Positions 1 through 12,234 of a stretch of DNA of 64,000 nt are shown here, piece after piece (the first letter of the stretch is position 1; each line of letters starts with the position of its first letter). The DNA is from Thuidium tamariscinum (lineage: Eukaryota; Streptophyta; Bryopsida; Hypnales; Thuidiaceae): assembly GCA_947034885.2 (NCBI GenBank), contig OX344753.2, forward strand, positions 12,090,001 to 12,154,000, written 5' to 3'. A program made the translations under genes and the position numbers. The notes beneath the pieces are model-generated. The model had not been told where the DNA came from, made no database searches, and saw nothing but the letters and a program-made list of their open reading frames with translations.

Positions 1-1230
1 CTGGGGTTGGGGTCCACTGGATTGGGTTCACCGGGTATCGGGGCCACAGTCTGGGGTCTGGGGCCTGCGGGCTGGGGTCCAGCCTTGAACACTTTTTTTT
101 GGAACTAAAATAGGACTAGTATAGAATTAGGATAGGATTAATGTAGAAATAAAATAGGATTAGTTTAGAATTAGCATAAGATTAGTGTAGAAGTAGTATA
201 GAATTAGTCTAGAGATTAGTATAGAACTAGTAAGGAAAAAACATAGAACTTAGTTAAAGGAATAATATAGGAAGTAGCTAGAAACTAGCATGAAAATAGA
301 GTAGGGAGTAAACTCCAAGTCAACTACAATTGTAAAAGGAGGGGTGGAGGTTTGACTTGAAAGGGAAATAAGTTGAAGGCCAAGGGCTAATAGTTGCACG
401 CAAAATGGTGGAAGCTATGGAGGTGGCGTGGAATGAGGAGGACTAGGTATGGGGCACACACGGAACGGAGGTGGGTCTCTAAAACTCTCTCTTTGATTTA
501 AGTTGTCGATGCAATCATGAATTAACTAGTAGGAAAGGATTAGCACCCCCAGTAAGGTTAAAGCTGTTAATTAGGAAACACAAATAGAGAAACAACCATA
601 ACCAAAATAGAAGTAGAAGAATGAATATGCAAACATAGAATAAAATATGAAGAAGTAAGACAAAAGAATACAAATACGTAGAGTATATTAAGGGAATACA
701 AATACATAGAGTAGACTAGAAGAATACAAATACGTAGAGTAGGATAAAAGAATACAAAAACGTAGAAATAGGGTAGAAAATACCATATGTAGAGTAGGAT
801 AAAAGAATACAAAGACGTAGAGATAGGGTAGAAAATATCATACATAGAGTAGGATAAAAGAATACAAAGACGTAGAGATAGGGTAGAACATACCATACGT
901 AGAGTAGGCTAGAACAAACCTAAACACATAGAAGTAGGATAAACAAGAACAATACATAGAAGTAGGACAAGAGAACAAAACAAGCAAGCACCTAGGTTAA
1001 GGTAGGAAGAACATAGAAATGGGACAAGAGAACGAAACAGGCACACACCTAGAGTAAGTAGGAAGAATGTGTTAGGAAGAATAAGCCCATGCATTAGGAT
1101 AATTAGGATAGCAAAAGATCCATTGCTTGGAAGGCACAGTGGATTTGACGCTGAGACACCTATAGGAGTAGTTTACAAAAAGAACCTAGTTGTGATCGCT
1201 TAATTCCAAGGGTGGGAATGAAGCACCCAC
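1..1230 (+). repeat. Arm copy A: right end of a foldback-type element entering from outside the window
   Basis: A G-rich block (1-90) is followed by stretches based on TAGTATAGAATTAGGA-like motifs, then a conserved segment around 465-590, then an array of ACGTAGAGTAGG-based units (about 620-1060), then a conserved end at about 1100-1230. The same order is present in direct orientation at 10360-11470 and inverted at 2177-3770. The shared terminus reads GGTGGGAATGAAGYGCCCAC. The open frames within it are products of the repeat, not genes. Confidence 0.75.
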
Positions 1231-1745
1231 ACAATCTCTCCCCAAAATACTTTCTTCTCACCGCTTAGTGCCCCAAAGATGGTATTGGCCCACATTACCG
1301 TGAGCCAGTTGGGCCTCTCCAGATACAAGATTGGGAGTAGGAACTTCAACATCTTCTTCTCTCTTGCACTCTTGCAATTGCCTATCAAGTACCCGTCCTT
1401 AGGGTGCGGAGGATTAGAGAACTTACCCTCTGTGAACTTGGCCGTCTGGGAAGCCATTCCGTCTTCCTTGTGCAAAAAGTCATAGACCCGCTTCCAAACC
1501 TCAAGTGTCCGCTTACCCGGAAGCGCCTAGAGGGTCTTGTGCTACTTATTGGACTGATCCATTGTGAGCTCTTGGACCATCTTCTTGTCCCGCAAGCTCC
1601 ATGGTCAAAGTAGAAATCCTCGGCACCCGATCTGTCCAAGATCCTCCTCCAACTCCTTCCGCTTGACAACATCTTTGGAAATTGCCGGGTAGACCGTCTT
1701 GTACTTGATGTGCACTGCACCACTCCCTGAGTCCCTACCGCTTTA
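1228..1745 (-). pseudogene. Decayed coding segment between two element arms
   Basis: Reading the minus strand in one frame from about 1745 to 1231 gives a protein-like sequence of about 170 codons interrupted by three stops (TGA once, TAG twice) and no frameshift. It includes the strings KRTLEVWKRVYDF, GMASQTAKFTEGKF and PHPKDGYLIGNCKSAREKK. Composition and the lack of low complexity look like former coding sequence, and all three stops can arise from CGA or CAG by C-to-T change. The last few codons read into the end of arm A. I do not recognise the family; it may be a transposon ORF or a captured host fragment. Confidence 0.5.
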
Positions 1746-2602
1746 CCATGATTCTCTTTCGACAAGTAATAATCTCCCTTGAAGAAATGATTCTGCTCTG
1801 AAAGCTTTCCTCACCAACCTTTGAGCCTAATTCTTCCAGCCTTCCTCTCTTCCGGAATCAGAACCAAAGTCTGCTCACTTTCTCGCCACTCTTTCTCTTT
1901 CTTACTATTAGCTGAGCAACTCTTGCAAGAATTCAGACTCCTGTAGTCGAAAACAAGAATGGGAGGGTTGGACTCTGCTCCACCCCTAAATGGCTTCCCA
2001 AGTCCGTTTAGGTTTCCCGTTTTTTTAATTATTACCGGATCAACTAATTAATAACAGCTATCTACTAACTTTGGTAGTGCCGTTGGATGTATAGAGGGGC
2101 ATGTTGACTCTCGGTATGGCATCTGGTATCGTGGAGTCTGCACCCACATTTGAATTCGATGTTTTTCCGGGAGGTTGTGGGCGCTTCATTCCCACCCTTG
2201 GAATTAAGCGATCACAACCAGGCTCTGGTCCTAATGATTCTACTACCTACGGGTGTCTAAGCGTCAATTCATTGTGCCTTCCAAGCAATGGATCTTCTTT
2301 ACTAACCTATTTATCTTAATGTGTGTTTTGTTCCTACTTAGGCGTGGTTCCCTACTCTACTTGTTTTGTTCTCTTGTCCTACTTTTATGTCTTATATCTG
2401 GCTTTCGTCTACTCTACGTATGGTATTTTCTATCCCATCTCTATATCTTTGTGTTGATTTTAGCCTATTCTACGTATTCGTCTTTGCATTTAATCTAACC
2501 TACATATTTGTCTTGGTCTTGATCTACCCTCCATACTTGTCTTTGCTTTTAATCTAATCTACGTATGTGTCTTGGTCTTATTCTACTTTACGGATTTTAC
2601 TT

Positions 2603-2960
2603 GGGTACTTCTACTCTACGTAGTTGTCTTGGTCTAATTCTACTCTACGGATTTTAATGGGGTACTTCTACTCTACGTAGTTATCTTGGTCTAATTCTAC
2701 TCTACATATTTTAATTGGGTACTTCTACTCTATGTAATTGTCTTGGTCTAAGTCTACTCTACGTATTTTAATTGGGTACTTCTACTCTACGTAGTTGTCT
2801 TGGTCTAATTCTACTCTACATATTTTAATTGGGTACTTCTACTCTACGTGGTTGTCTTGATCTAACTCTACTCTACGTATTTTAATTGGGTACTTCTACT
2901 CTACGTGGTTGTCTTGATCTAACTCTACTCTACGTATTTTAAGTGGATACTTCTACTCTA
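2603..2960. repeat. 57-bp minisatellite in the left arm
   Basis: Units beginning GGGTACTTCTACTCTACG start at 2603, 2659, 2717, 2774, 2831 and 2888, so the period is 56-58 bp over six copies, with a seventh degraded at about 2944. It is the reverse-complement counterpart of the ACGTAGAGTAGG arrays in arms A and C. Long apparent open frames across it are artefacts. Confidence 0.85.
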
Positions 2961-3922
2961 TGCATTGCATTCCTTTTGCTTGTTCCTTTTAACTTGTGGT
3001 TGTTCCTTTGTTTCAGTCCCTACTTGCTAATCACAGCTTCCTAATCGCAACTGGTTCGTGGCTTTTAATTCTAACCGCTTGCTTATTCTAATCAATTGCA
3101 CTAAAGAGAGAAGGGATTGGGTTAAAGTTTAGGAACCCACCTCTAGTATGTACGTGGCGGCCTCTCCTAGCTTCGTCCCTCCCCACGCCATGTCCACCAT
3201 AGCCATCCTTCGGCTTCGATTGAGACCCGGTTTTGCTCTTTTAATTATCCCTTTCCAAGTGATTTTACAAATAGGCCTCTTTCCTAGGCCGTTTTATACT
3301 TCTACTATTTCCTAGACTACTTTCCCGAGCTACCCTTGTGGTTGGGTTTTGCTTTTCCAAACTATGCTATCTCTCAAGTGTCCTCTAATTCTAACTATAC
3401 TATCCCCTAAGAGTCTTTTCTACTCCAACTATTCTATCTCCTAAATGTTCTTTTCTAACTCCGACTATACTATCTCCTAAGTGTTTTTTCTAATCCCAAC
3501 TATACTATCCCCTAAGTGTTTTTTCTAACCCCAACTAGTTTTAGGAACAATGACCCGAGCCCCTAGACCCCTGGACCCCAAGCCCGAGCCCCTAGACCCC
3601 AAGCTTGAGCCCCTGACCCCCGTCCCGAACCCCCGAACCCATGACCCTGTCCCAAACCCTTGACCCTCCAAACTCGAGCCCCTGATACCAGGGGAGTCCG
3701 GCTGGCTGCTGCGGCATCCAACTGGAGGGAGCCCGACTGGTCTGGCTGGTTCTCTATTTTTCACAACTTTTACCTAACAACTAATCACACTTCTTGAGGA
3801 ACTAACTTAACCAAACCTATACTAAGCTAAATGACCACACAAGGGGTCACCCAAAGGGTGGTTCACTACACACCCCTTTAAGAAAATTACTATTCTATTG
3901 TTGAATGCTAAACGTTGCATTA

Positions 3923-4652
3923 GGGTGAATGCAAGAAACACTTGTACTATTTTCCGTCACAAGCTAAGTACTGATCTCTTTTTTGGCCATAACTTTTGCA
4001 TTTTTGCTCAAAATGACTTCAGATTTCTTGAGAAGGTATTCATATCTATCATACACCTTACATAATTTTTTCATAATTTTCAAAAATAGTTTGATACTAA
4101 AATAGTACTAGTGATTAAATGTCACAAATGACAATTTGGAGGTTTTTAGTACTAAGGAGTACCTTTTTTTTAATGATTTTGAGATGAAATTTGGATGAGA
4201 TGGTCTTCTAGTAGATTTACAACTCTTCATGTGAGGGATTTTGAAAAAAGTTATTTTTATGTGGTGTGGAAGTCTACAAAATGAGCTTCTTTCTGCTTGA
4301 ATTTTGAAACATATAAAATATTATTTTGGTGTTTTTTTTGGTGAATGACCATCTCCATAAAGTTGTTGAAAATAACCACTTTTTTTTTTATTTACTTATT
4401 TTTACTATTTTTCCCAAATTAAATCATGAAGGTATGTATTTTCTTGAGGTTTAGTGCTTTTCAAATTCTCCTACTTAGAAAATTTTTCTATCAATTTCCT
4501 TTGGTGAAAACCTTCATCTTAGAGGTCTATGCATTTTTCATATTTTTCAAATTTTTTTCAAATTAATTTTCTAATTTTAAAGTACTCTAAAAAAAGTCAT
4601 GAGTACTATAGTAAAACGCAACAAATAGTACAAGTGTTTCTTGCATTCACCC
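3923..4652. mobile_element. MITE of family M1 with ATTA target duplication
   Basis: 730-bp element with terminal inverted repeats GGGTGAATGCAAGAAACACT and its complement, flanked on both sides by ATTA. The corresponding position in the right arm of the foldback element (about 10110-10160) has no insertion, so an empty site is present within this window. It holds no coding sequence. Related copies lie at 18148, 25012 and 28121. Confidence 0.9.
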
Positions 4653-4812
4653 ATTAGTGCCAAACATGTTGGACATTAAACGTTGAGACTAGCTCAAGGG
4701 TGGCCTCCTTTGACACCCCACTAAGACTTAGGGGGTTCAAAGCTTCACCGTAAGGTGAGGTTTTTGACACGTGGCTAAGACTTCCTATCTTCCTAGAGAC
4801 GTGGGGAGACCA

Positions 4813-4970
4813 TAGCTTCGCCGTCCCCTACGGGACTAGCTTACCCTTGTGCACAAGAGAAGAGGGAGAAGAGGATTGGCATATGACTACTCAAGATTAA
4901 CGGTCAAAGCTTCGCCGTCCCTTATGGGACTAGCTTAACCTTGTGCACAAGAAAAGAGGGAGAAGAAAGT
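4813..4970. repeat. Tandem duplication of a roughly 94-bp unit
   Basis: A segment containing AGCTTCGCCGTCCC, GGGACTAGCTTA and TTGTGCACAAGA occurs at about 4813 and again at about 4907. The right arm of the foldback element has only one copy (about 9920-9990), so the duplication arose after the arms formed. Confidence 0.7.
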
Positions 4971-6223
4971 TGGTACAAGTTGCAACATACTCTCGAAGTC
5001 ACCTCCCAAGTCACCCCTCGGTTCTTCACAAGTCTCTTCCACAACAACATTCATTTGTTTCACAATGCAAAAGGTGGACCACCATCAATTAACAAAAGTT
5101 CCAACAAGACTTGGGGGGTCTCAAGTCCCCAAGTGCAAACCACACTTACCAAGGGTGCAACAATCCCAAAACTATCAAAGGTTCTTTTGGCATCAAAAGC
5201 CAAAGGAAATCTGGCATAACCGGGGCCCAATAGTGCTCCTCCCTTAAATGGGTAGGAGTGAGAGAGAGAGAGAGAATGAGAGGAGAATGCCGCCCCTTTT
5301 ATACTCACAAGGGAGCAACACCCCCCCTTAATCTACTAAGAATAGCTAGATGAGGGAAATTATGAGGTCCGTACATGTTTACCAATCCCAAATCTAATTA
5401 TCCACCTAAAATCTATACAATTTGAATTGAGAAATTCAAATCTTACTTAACCTTACAAGAACTTGCAAAACCACCTAATTTACCTTCCTCAAAATCTACA
5501 AGTTCTCACATGGGAGAAGTTCCCATGTGTTCCCACCTACTTAATTTGAAATTACTTACACCAAGCACTTGGAGCCACCTCCACTAACTTTTTGAGGTGG
5601 TACTTGCTCCCACATGTGCCCGGAGTTCCCCACACGTTCCCCACGGCCATTGGGGCCCAAACTCTCCAAAAAGGCATTGAGGAGCCTTAAACTCCATTTT
5701 CTCCTCCATGTATTGTCCCCAAAAGGCTAACTTTTGGAGTTTAGCTCTAAATGGCAAACGGATTGCGCCATTGGGTCCAGAAGGCCATAATTAGCTTACG
5801 GAGAATCCCTTATCCCTTACACTATGTCCCAATTCTCAAAGAATCTTAGTATAAGTTGGGGTCAAAGTTGGGATAAATTCCTAACTTTTGGAGTTTGGCA
5901 ATTTTGGACCCCAAACCTTCACCAATCTCTTAAGTAGATAGAAGGGGGTAGGAATAGACCCAAGATAAGCTTCGTTTTGATGTCGTATGGCCCTGATACG
6001 CCGGTCAACTGCAGCTTCCGTCATTTAAATTGTCAGTTGGGGAGGAATGTCGCCGATTCGGGATCTTCCAACTATCGATTTGTCTTGAAACTTGGGGAAG
6101 CGCTCCGTTGGTGTGAGACCGCCTCGCCGGATTTTTAGTAGGATTTTACCGCACTTTGGGATATTCTTTCGGATTCCCACCCAAAGTTCACTACGATTGA
6201 CCGTCTGGGAAAATATCTAAACA

Positions 6224-6430
6224 ATGTTGGAAAATTCCCAAACTTTGGAGGGGACCACCCATGGGATCCCTCCTCTTGGATGCAAATCTGCATCCCCACT
6301 GCGTGCTCCTAAAATTAGGAAATCGCCCGGTACTTGCATTTCAAGGTTAGTATCCCGCTCGTATTCTCTTCGATGCTATGGGAAGTGGGGGGTTCCTCCT
6401 AGATTCCTCCGTGAGGACTTCCTAACCTAG
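6224..6430. repeat. Arm segment with mirrored open frame (partner 8461-8667)
   Basis: The plus-strand 68-codon frame here and the minus-strand one at 8461-8667 encode the same peptide except at two residues, because the element arms are near-identical inverted copies. Conservation between the arms therefore reflects recent common origin, not selection. I do not call it a gene. Confidence 0.7.
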
Positions 6431-6981
6431 CTAGGGCCTTTTTAGGCTTCTTACCCTAATCCTGCACATTACTATCAGTTTGGCGTCTATTTAGCTAAGA
6501 CAAGGCCCGTTTTGGATGTAAACTATCCTAAATCCCACCTAATGACCAAATGGCACATTGGTATGTGTAATGCCCATACCGGTTTAATGCCCTTTCGTGG
6601 GTTTTACGAGCCTAATTATGCCTTAGATTTTGTAGGAATTCGAAAAAAGAACCCGTGAGTCCCTGGTGACAAATCGGGGGCTTAGAGAGGTCCATAGTTC
6701 CTCCAGATCCTAATCCGGTTCCAGTTTCCATTCAGATCGGAAACTTTTAGGGATCCTCTTAACCTAATTATCTGATAAGCACTACTCCTATGCTATAATT
6801 ACCTTATCCTGGATAAGAACTTATCATTCTTTTCTTGGAAATCAAAATTTTTTCCTAGGGTAAAGTTATTATCCTTATTTAATTAATAACTTGCCTAAAG
6901 TTTATTTTTCAAGTTTTCACACCATCAAAATCACTAAAAGACTGTCGAGTGTCAACCCTAAACTTAGAACCCTGATCCCAA

Positions 6982-7740
6982 CTACATAAAACTGAGCAAG
7001 AACCCAACAAATAGCACCACAGACCTAAATCGTAAGACCAAATATTCATAGAAGTTACTCACATTTGTCTCTAATGTTGAGATAAAAAGATCGTTTTGCC
7101 TCAATCCTTCCTCTACCACCTTCACATTTTCAACCGCTTCCTTTACATCGGCATTTTGATTATCCACCCCTAATTTGAATCCAATGATTATCTCTACAAT
7201 GCTGGTTTTTGAAGCATTCAAAAACCTCTTTTTACTTTTGATATCTGTTAGTAGCTCACCTTTAACAACCAAAACCTCTTCTGCTTGAACAATCTCCGTT
7301 ACCAATGCAGGAGATAATCTGATACTAGTAGGCTTGAATTTTCCAAAGAGCAATTTTGCTTCCACTGGTTGTGACCCCAAACCGCTTGTTGCTCCATTGG
7401 CCTTCGAGTGGGAAATGGAAGGCTTTACAATAGCATAAGGCACCAAATACTTTAGGACAATAACCTCCTCAAAAGTAAGATCTCTCTTCAAAAGTTCCCC
7501 CTCTAATTGGTTGATAAGAAGTAAATTCGTCGATGTAGCAGCGAATGCCCAATTCACACCAAAACCCATCAATTCAGAAATGTAGCCTTTTACCACCCAA
7601 GCCATGAACTCATTATTTGTAATCTCAACCTTCCCGTAAATTTTAGCACACCATTGGAGAAGCTCTACCCTACTTTGTGGACTTAGAGTAGTATTCGTTG
7701 TCTTAAATGTTGAACATTTTCCCCAAACTTCCTCGATTTC
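6982..7740 (-). pseudogene. Unrecognised open frame in the loop of the foldback element
   Basis: From an ATG at 7605 the minus strand encodes 207 aa ending at 6982. The same frame stays open upstream to a TGA at 7741-7743, adding 45 codons without an ATG, including SRVELLQWCAKIYGKVE just before the ATG. The N-terminal part resembles a normal soluble protein. The C-terminus (SVVLFVGFLLSF) is hydrophobic, and the middle is Val/Glu-rich with possible coiled-coil character. The upstream TGA can derive from CGA. It is the only long coding-like frame in the unique loop, so it may be an element-encoded or captured gene, truncated at the 5' end. I do not recognise the family. Confidence 0.4.
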
Positions 7741-10700
7741 TCAGGGGTCATACTAGCCATATCCGCGGAATGCTTAGGGTTTAGACCACAACTAGACAAG
7801 CTTCTCTGCTTCACAAAAAAATCGGTCGTCTGGAGTTTAAGAGATGATTGATAACTCTAGAAGCAACTCTAGAACAAACTAAGGGACTTTTGTACACTTA
7901 TGCTTCTTGTCAAATGATCCCCTCCTCTCTCTTGAAAGTTTTGCAGACTCTCCTCGCACCACCTTTGACTCCATTGTACGCTATAGACTCAGTTAAGTGC
8001 TGAATTTTGCAGTAAGCAAAAAACAAACCAATGCACTCAAATCCCAACTAAACCTTCAATTGTATATTGTGATTGAAGACTAGAATTGCAACCAAGTGCC
8101 TAAGCAAGCCAACCCTACATAAGATTTGCAAAGTTCAAAAGTTAAGCACATTAGCAGCTTGAGTGTAGTGCAAGTGCCGCCAGAACAAAACATATACAAA
8201 CACTTGTGAGTCCCCGATTCGTCACCGGGGACTCACGGGTTCTTTTTTTGAATTCCTACATAAACTAAGGCGTAATTAGGCTTATAAAACCCACAAAAGG
8301 GCGTTAATCCGGTATGGGCATTACACATACCAATGTGCCATTTGGTCATTAGGTGGGATTTAGGATAGTTTACATCCAAAACGGGCCTTGTCTTAGCTAA
8401 ATAGACGCCAAACTGATAGTAATGTGCAGGATTAGGGTAAGAAGCCTAAAAAGGCCCTAGCTAGGTTAGGAAGTCCTCATGGAGGAATCTAGGAGGAACC
8501 CCCCACTTCCCATAGCATCGAAGAGAATACGAGCGGGATACTAACCTTGAAATGCAAGTACCGGGCGATTTCCTAATTCTAGGAGCACGCAGTGGGGATG
8601 CAGATTTGCATCCAAGAGGAGGGATCCCATGGGTGGTCCCCTCCAAAGTTTGGGAATTTTCCAACATTGTTTAGATATTTTCCCAGACGGTCAATCGTAG
8701 TGAACTTTGGGTGGGAATCCGAAAGAATATCCCAAAGTGCGGTAAAATCCTACTAAAAATCCGGCGAGGCGGTCTCACACCAACGGAGCGCTTCCCCAAG
8801 TTTCAAGACAAATCGATAGTTGGAAGATCCCGAATCGGCGACATTCCTCCCCAACTGACAATTTAAATGACGGAAGCTGCAGTTGACCGGCGTACCGGGG
8901 CCATACGACATCGGAACGAAGCCTATCTTGGATCTATTCCTACCCCCTTCCATCTACTTAGAAGATTGGTGAAGGTTTGGGGTCCAAAATTGCCAAACTC
9001 CAAAAGTTGGGAATTTATCCAAACTTTGATCCTAGCTTACACTAAAATTCCGTGAGAATTTGGACATATTTTGAGAGGTCAGGATTCTCTGTAGGCTAAT
9101 TATGGCCTTCCGGACCCAATGGCGCAATCCGTTTGCCATTTGGAGCTAAACTCCAAAAGTTAGCCTTTGGGGGACAGCACATGGAGGAGAAAATGGAGTT
9201 TAAGGCTCTTCAATGCTTTTTTGGAGAGTTTGGGCCCCAATGGCCGTGGGGAACGTGTGGGGAACTCCGGGCACATGTGGGAGCAAGTACCACCTCAAAA
9301 AGTTAGTGGAGGTGGCTCCAAGTGCTTGGTGTAAGTAATTTCAAATTAAGTAGGTGGGAACACATGGGAACTTCTCCCATGTGAGAACTTGTAGATTTTG
9401 GGGAAGGTAAATTAGGTGGTTTTGCAAGTTCTTGTAAGGTTAGGTAAGATTTGAATTTCTCAATTCAAATTGTATAGATTTTAGGTGGATAATTAGATTT
9501 GGGATGGGTAAACATGTACGGACCTCCTAAATTCCATCATCTAGTTATTCTTAGTAGATTAAGGGGGGGGGTTGCTCCCTTTTGGGTATAAAAGGGGCGG
9601 CATTCTCCTCTCATTCTCTCTCTCTCTCACTCCTACCCATTTAAGGGAGGAGCACTATTGGGCTCGGGTTATGCCGGATTTCCTTTGGCTTTTGATGCCA
9701 AAAGAGCCTTTGATAGTTTTGGGAGTGTTGCATCCTTGGCTCATGTGGTTTACACTTGGGGACTTAAGACCCCCCCAAGTCTTGTTGGAACTTTTGTTAA
9801 TTGATGGTGGTCCACCTTTTGTATTGTGAAACAAGTGAAAGTTGTTGTGGGAGAGATTAGTGAGGAACCGAGGGGTGACTTAGGAGGTGACTTTGAGAGT
9901 ATGTTTGCAAATTGTATCTACCTCCTCCCCCCTTTCTCTTGTGCATAAGGCTAGGCTAGTCCCATGAGGGACGGCGGAGCTATGGCCCCCCCGAGTCTTT
10001 AGGCAAATAGAAGTCTTAGTCAAGTGTCAAAAATACACCCTCACGGCGAAGCTTTGAACCCCCTAAGTCTTAGCGGGGTGTCAAATGCAAGTTCCTTTAA
10101 AAAAGCAACAACGTTTAGTTTCCAACACCTTAGAAATTAACCCAACGTTTAGCTTCCAACAACTTAGTAAGCAAATCCTCACCTAGATTAGGAAAAATTA
10201 GTGCACACCCAAACACTTAGCCTAACACCCTTGCATTGCATTGAGAGTAAAACCAAGGTCCAGTCCAGAGCGAGCCCAGTCTAGAGCCAACCCAATCCAG
10301 AACCAGCCCCAGACCAGAGCCAGCCCCGTTAGAGCAGCTGCGCAGAGCTGCCGCGTAGGTATCAGGGGGGGTCCGCGGGTATCGAGGGATCCGTAGGTAT
10401 TGGGGGGGAGGGCCGTAGCAGTAGGGGGGGCCGCAGTAGAGGGGGGTTAGCCCACAAATTAAATACAAGTGTTAGAATGGTTTAACGTAGGATAGCAATA
10501 GTGAGGAAAAGGTTGGACCCAATTCACAACCAAGCATATAACGTAGCCGGGAGCGCGAAATGGCGATGGTGCGGGACGGAGAAGGTCCGGCGTGGGACAT
10601 ACACGGAACGGAGGTGGGTCTCTAAAACTCTCCCTTTGAATTAATTAGTTGATACCCTTAGGAATCCGTTAGTAGGAAAAGGTTAGCATCCCAAGTGGGA

Positions 10701-10779
10701 TTAAGGGCCGGTAATTAGCAACCACAAATAGGAGGCTAACCACAACTAGAATAGAAAGAAGAAGTAGAATAGCACGAAT

Positions 10780-11300
10780 ACATAGAGTAGAATAGCACAA
10801 ATATATAGAGTAGAGGAGTACAAATACATAGAATAGGCTAACCAAATACCAATACGTAGAGTAGGCCAAAACAAATGCAAAGACGTAGAGTAGGGCAAGA
10901 TAAATAGGAATACATAGGCTAGGATAAAAATACAAAAACATAGTGTAGATCAATAGAATACCAATACATAGAGTAGGCCAAAACAAATACAAAGACGTAA
11001 GGTACATCAAGATAAATACAAATACGTAGGATAGGATAAAAATATGAAAACGTAGTGTAGATCAACAGAATACCAATACGTAGAGTAGGCCAAAACAAAT
11101 ACAAGGACGTAAGGTACACCAAGATAAATACACATACGTAGGACAGGATAAACTACCAAGACGTAGAGATAGGATAGGAAATACCATACGTAAAGAAGTA
11201 GGACAAGAGAACGAAACAAACAAACACTTAGAATAAAACAGAAGGAACATAGGAGTAGGACAAGAGAACAAAGTACATAAGGTAAGGAGCAATTAGAAGT
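10780..11300. repeat. ACGTAGAGTAGG-based tandem array in the right arm
   Basis: Short units of about 28 bp, each with a TACGTAG-like core followed by AGTAGGNNAAAA, repeat through this stretch. A higher-order unit of about 112 bp is visible, for example from about 10952 and again from about 11064. It matches the array in arm A (620-1060) in the same orientation and that in the left arm inverted. The hydrophobic reading frames on the minus strand are produced by the repeat. Confidence 0.8.
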
Positions 11301-11700
11301 GGGACAAGAGAACGAAACAAACCATTGGTAGGATAGGTAGGCTAGTAAAGAAAATCCATTGCTTAGAAGGTACAATGGATTGATGCTTAGACACCCGTAG
11401 GTAATAGAATCGTTAGGACCAGAGCCTGGTTGTAATCGCTTAATTCGAAGGGTGGGAATGAAGTGCCCACAACACTCAATTAGACAACGTGAGCGCTAGA
11501 GCAGCATCTGAGCCCTAGAATGGGACTTGAGCGCTAGAGCAAGACTTGAGCAGAGCCTGATCCAATAAATTGAAAGAATGACAAAAAAAACCATTTTTCC
11601 ATTGTCAGTATGTTCTAAATGTATTGTATCGCTTGTAATTAACTATGTGTAAAGCTCATCCAAATTCTACTTAAAATCAACCTTTAAAATTAGCCATAGG

Positions 11701-12234
11701 ATGTTGATTTTGGCTCATTTTATCTTATGTGGACATGACATCTACACAATGATATTTCTCCAAACAACATCATGTTTCATTTTCTCCATGATGCATGAGC
11801 CACGCATTTACATTGGAGTTTGCGATTGGGGTATGACTACCATAGCTACTGAACCAATGCAATCCTTGTACATCTTTACATCTGGAAAAAAAAAAGACAA
11901 GGTGTTGACAAAGAAGTGGTGGGTGGATCCAAGCATTGCATATGTGTACAAAAGAAATACGGATGTGAAAATCATTCCGATTTTATGATGTGTATCAAAG
12001 GAATATGCAATTAGCAAAATTACTTAAGGGATTAATAAGGGATGCATGTCAATGGAGTACTACAAGATGCAACAAGAAAATGCAGGAATGACCATATTCA
12101 ATCATGAAGACCTTACATAGGTGTTTCACGTATATTGTGAGCGGCTTGTAAAAAAGGAACCCAATGGATTGCCTCATGTCATAAATCAATTTTGTAGTGT
12201 CCAGAATTGGCTTATACCAAATGAACACTTCTAA
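11701..12234 (+). pseudogene. Decayed coding segment with three in-frame stops
   Basis: One plus-strand frame runs 178 codons from the ATG at 11701 to TAA at 12232-12234, interrupted by TGA (11986), a TAA and a TAG. Between the stops it reads as protein: KKWWVDPSIAYVYKRNTDVK, then MSMEYYKMQQENAGMTIFNH, then VKKEPNGLPHVINQFCSVQN. All internal stops can come from CGA, CAA or CAG by C-to-T change, with no frameshift. The family is not recognised; it may be a transposon-derived ORF. It lies just outside the right end of the foldback element. Confidence 0.5.

Larger units (their letters stand above)
2177..11470. mobile_element. Large foldback (long inverted repeat) element, about 9.3 kb
   Basis: Left arm 2177 to about 6682 is the reverse complement, in the same order, of right arm about 8205-11470. 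Matching landmarks are the termini (2177-2320 versus 11330-11470), the ACGTAG arrays, the G/C-rich blocks (3540-3770 versus 10250-10460), the stretch at 4690-5340 versus 9570-10090, and the near-identical inner segments 5930-6682 versus 8205-8960. The right arm lacks the MITE found at 3923-4652. The loop (6683-8204) carries a minus-strand open frame. No transposase is recognisable and no clear target duplication is seen at the ends. The superfamily is unknown; long-TIR MULE-like or foldback elements are possible analogies. Confidence 0.75.

Noticed and set aside
1..90. Telomere-like G-rich sequence
   Set aside because: G-runs are irregular and do not follow TTTAGGG; the same block recurs inside element arms.
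567..1094. Minus-strand open frames encoding Leu/Phe/Tyr-rich peptides
   Set aside because: They are the translation of ACGTAG-based tandem repeats; the same kind of frame appears in every arm copy (10669-11375, 2253-2557).
8461..8667. 68-codon frame conserved with 6224-6430
   Set aside because: Conservation is explained by the inverted arms of one element; no start context, domain or other support.
1..11470. LTR retrotransposon
   Set aside because: The long repeats pair as inverted arms, apart from copies A and C which are 10 kb apart, and no gag, protease, reverse transcriptase or integrase motifs were seen.
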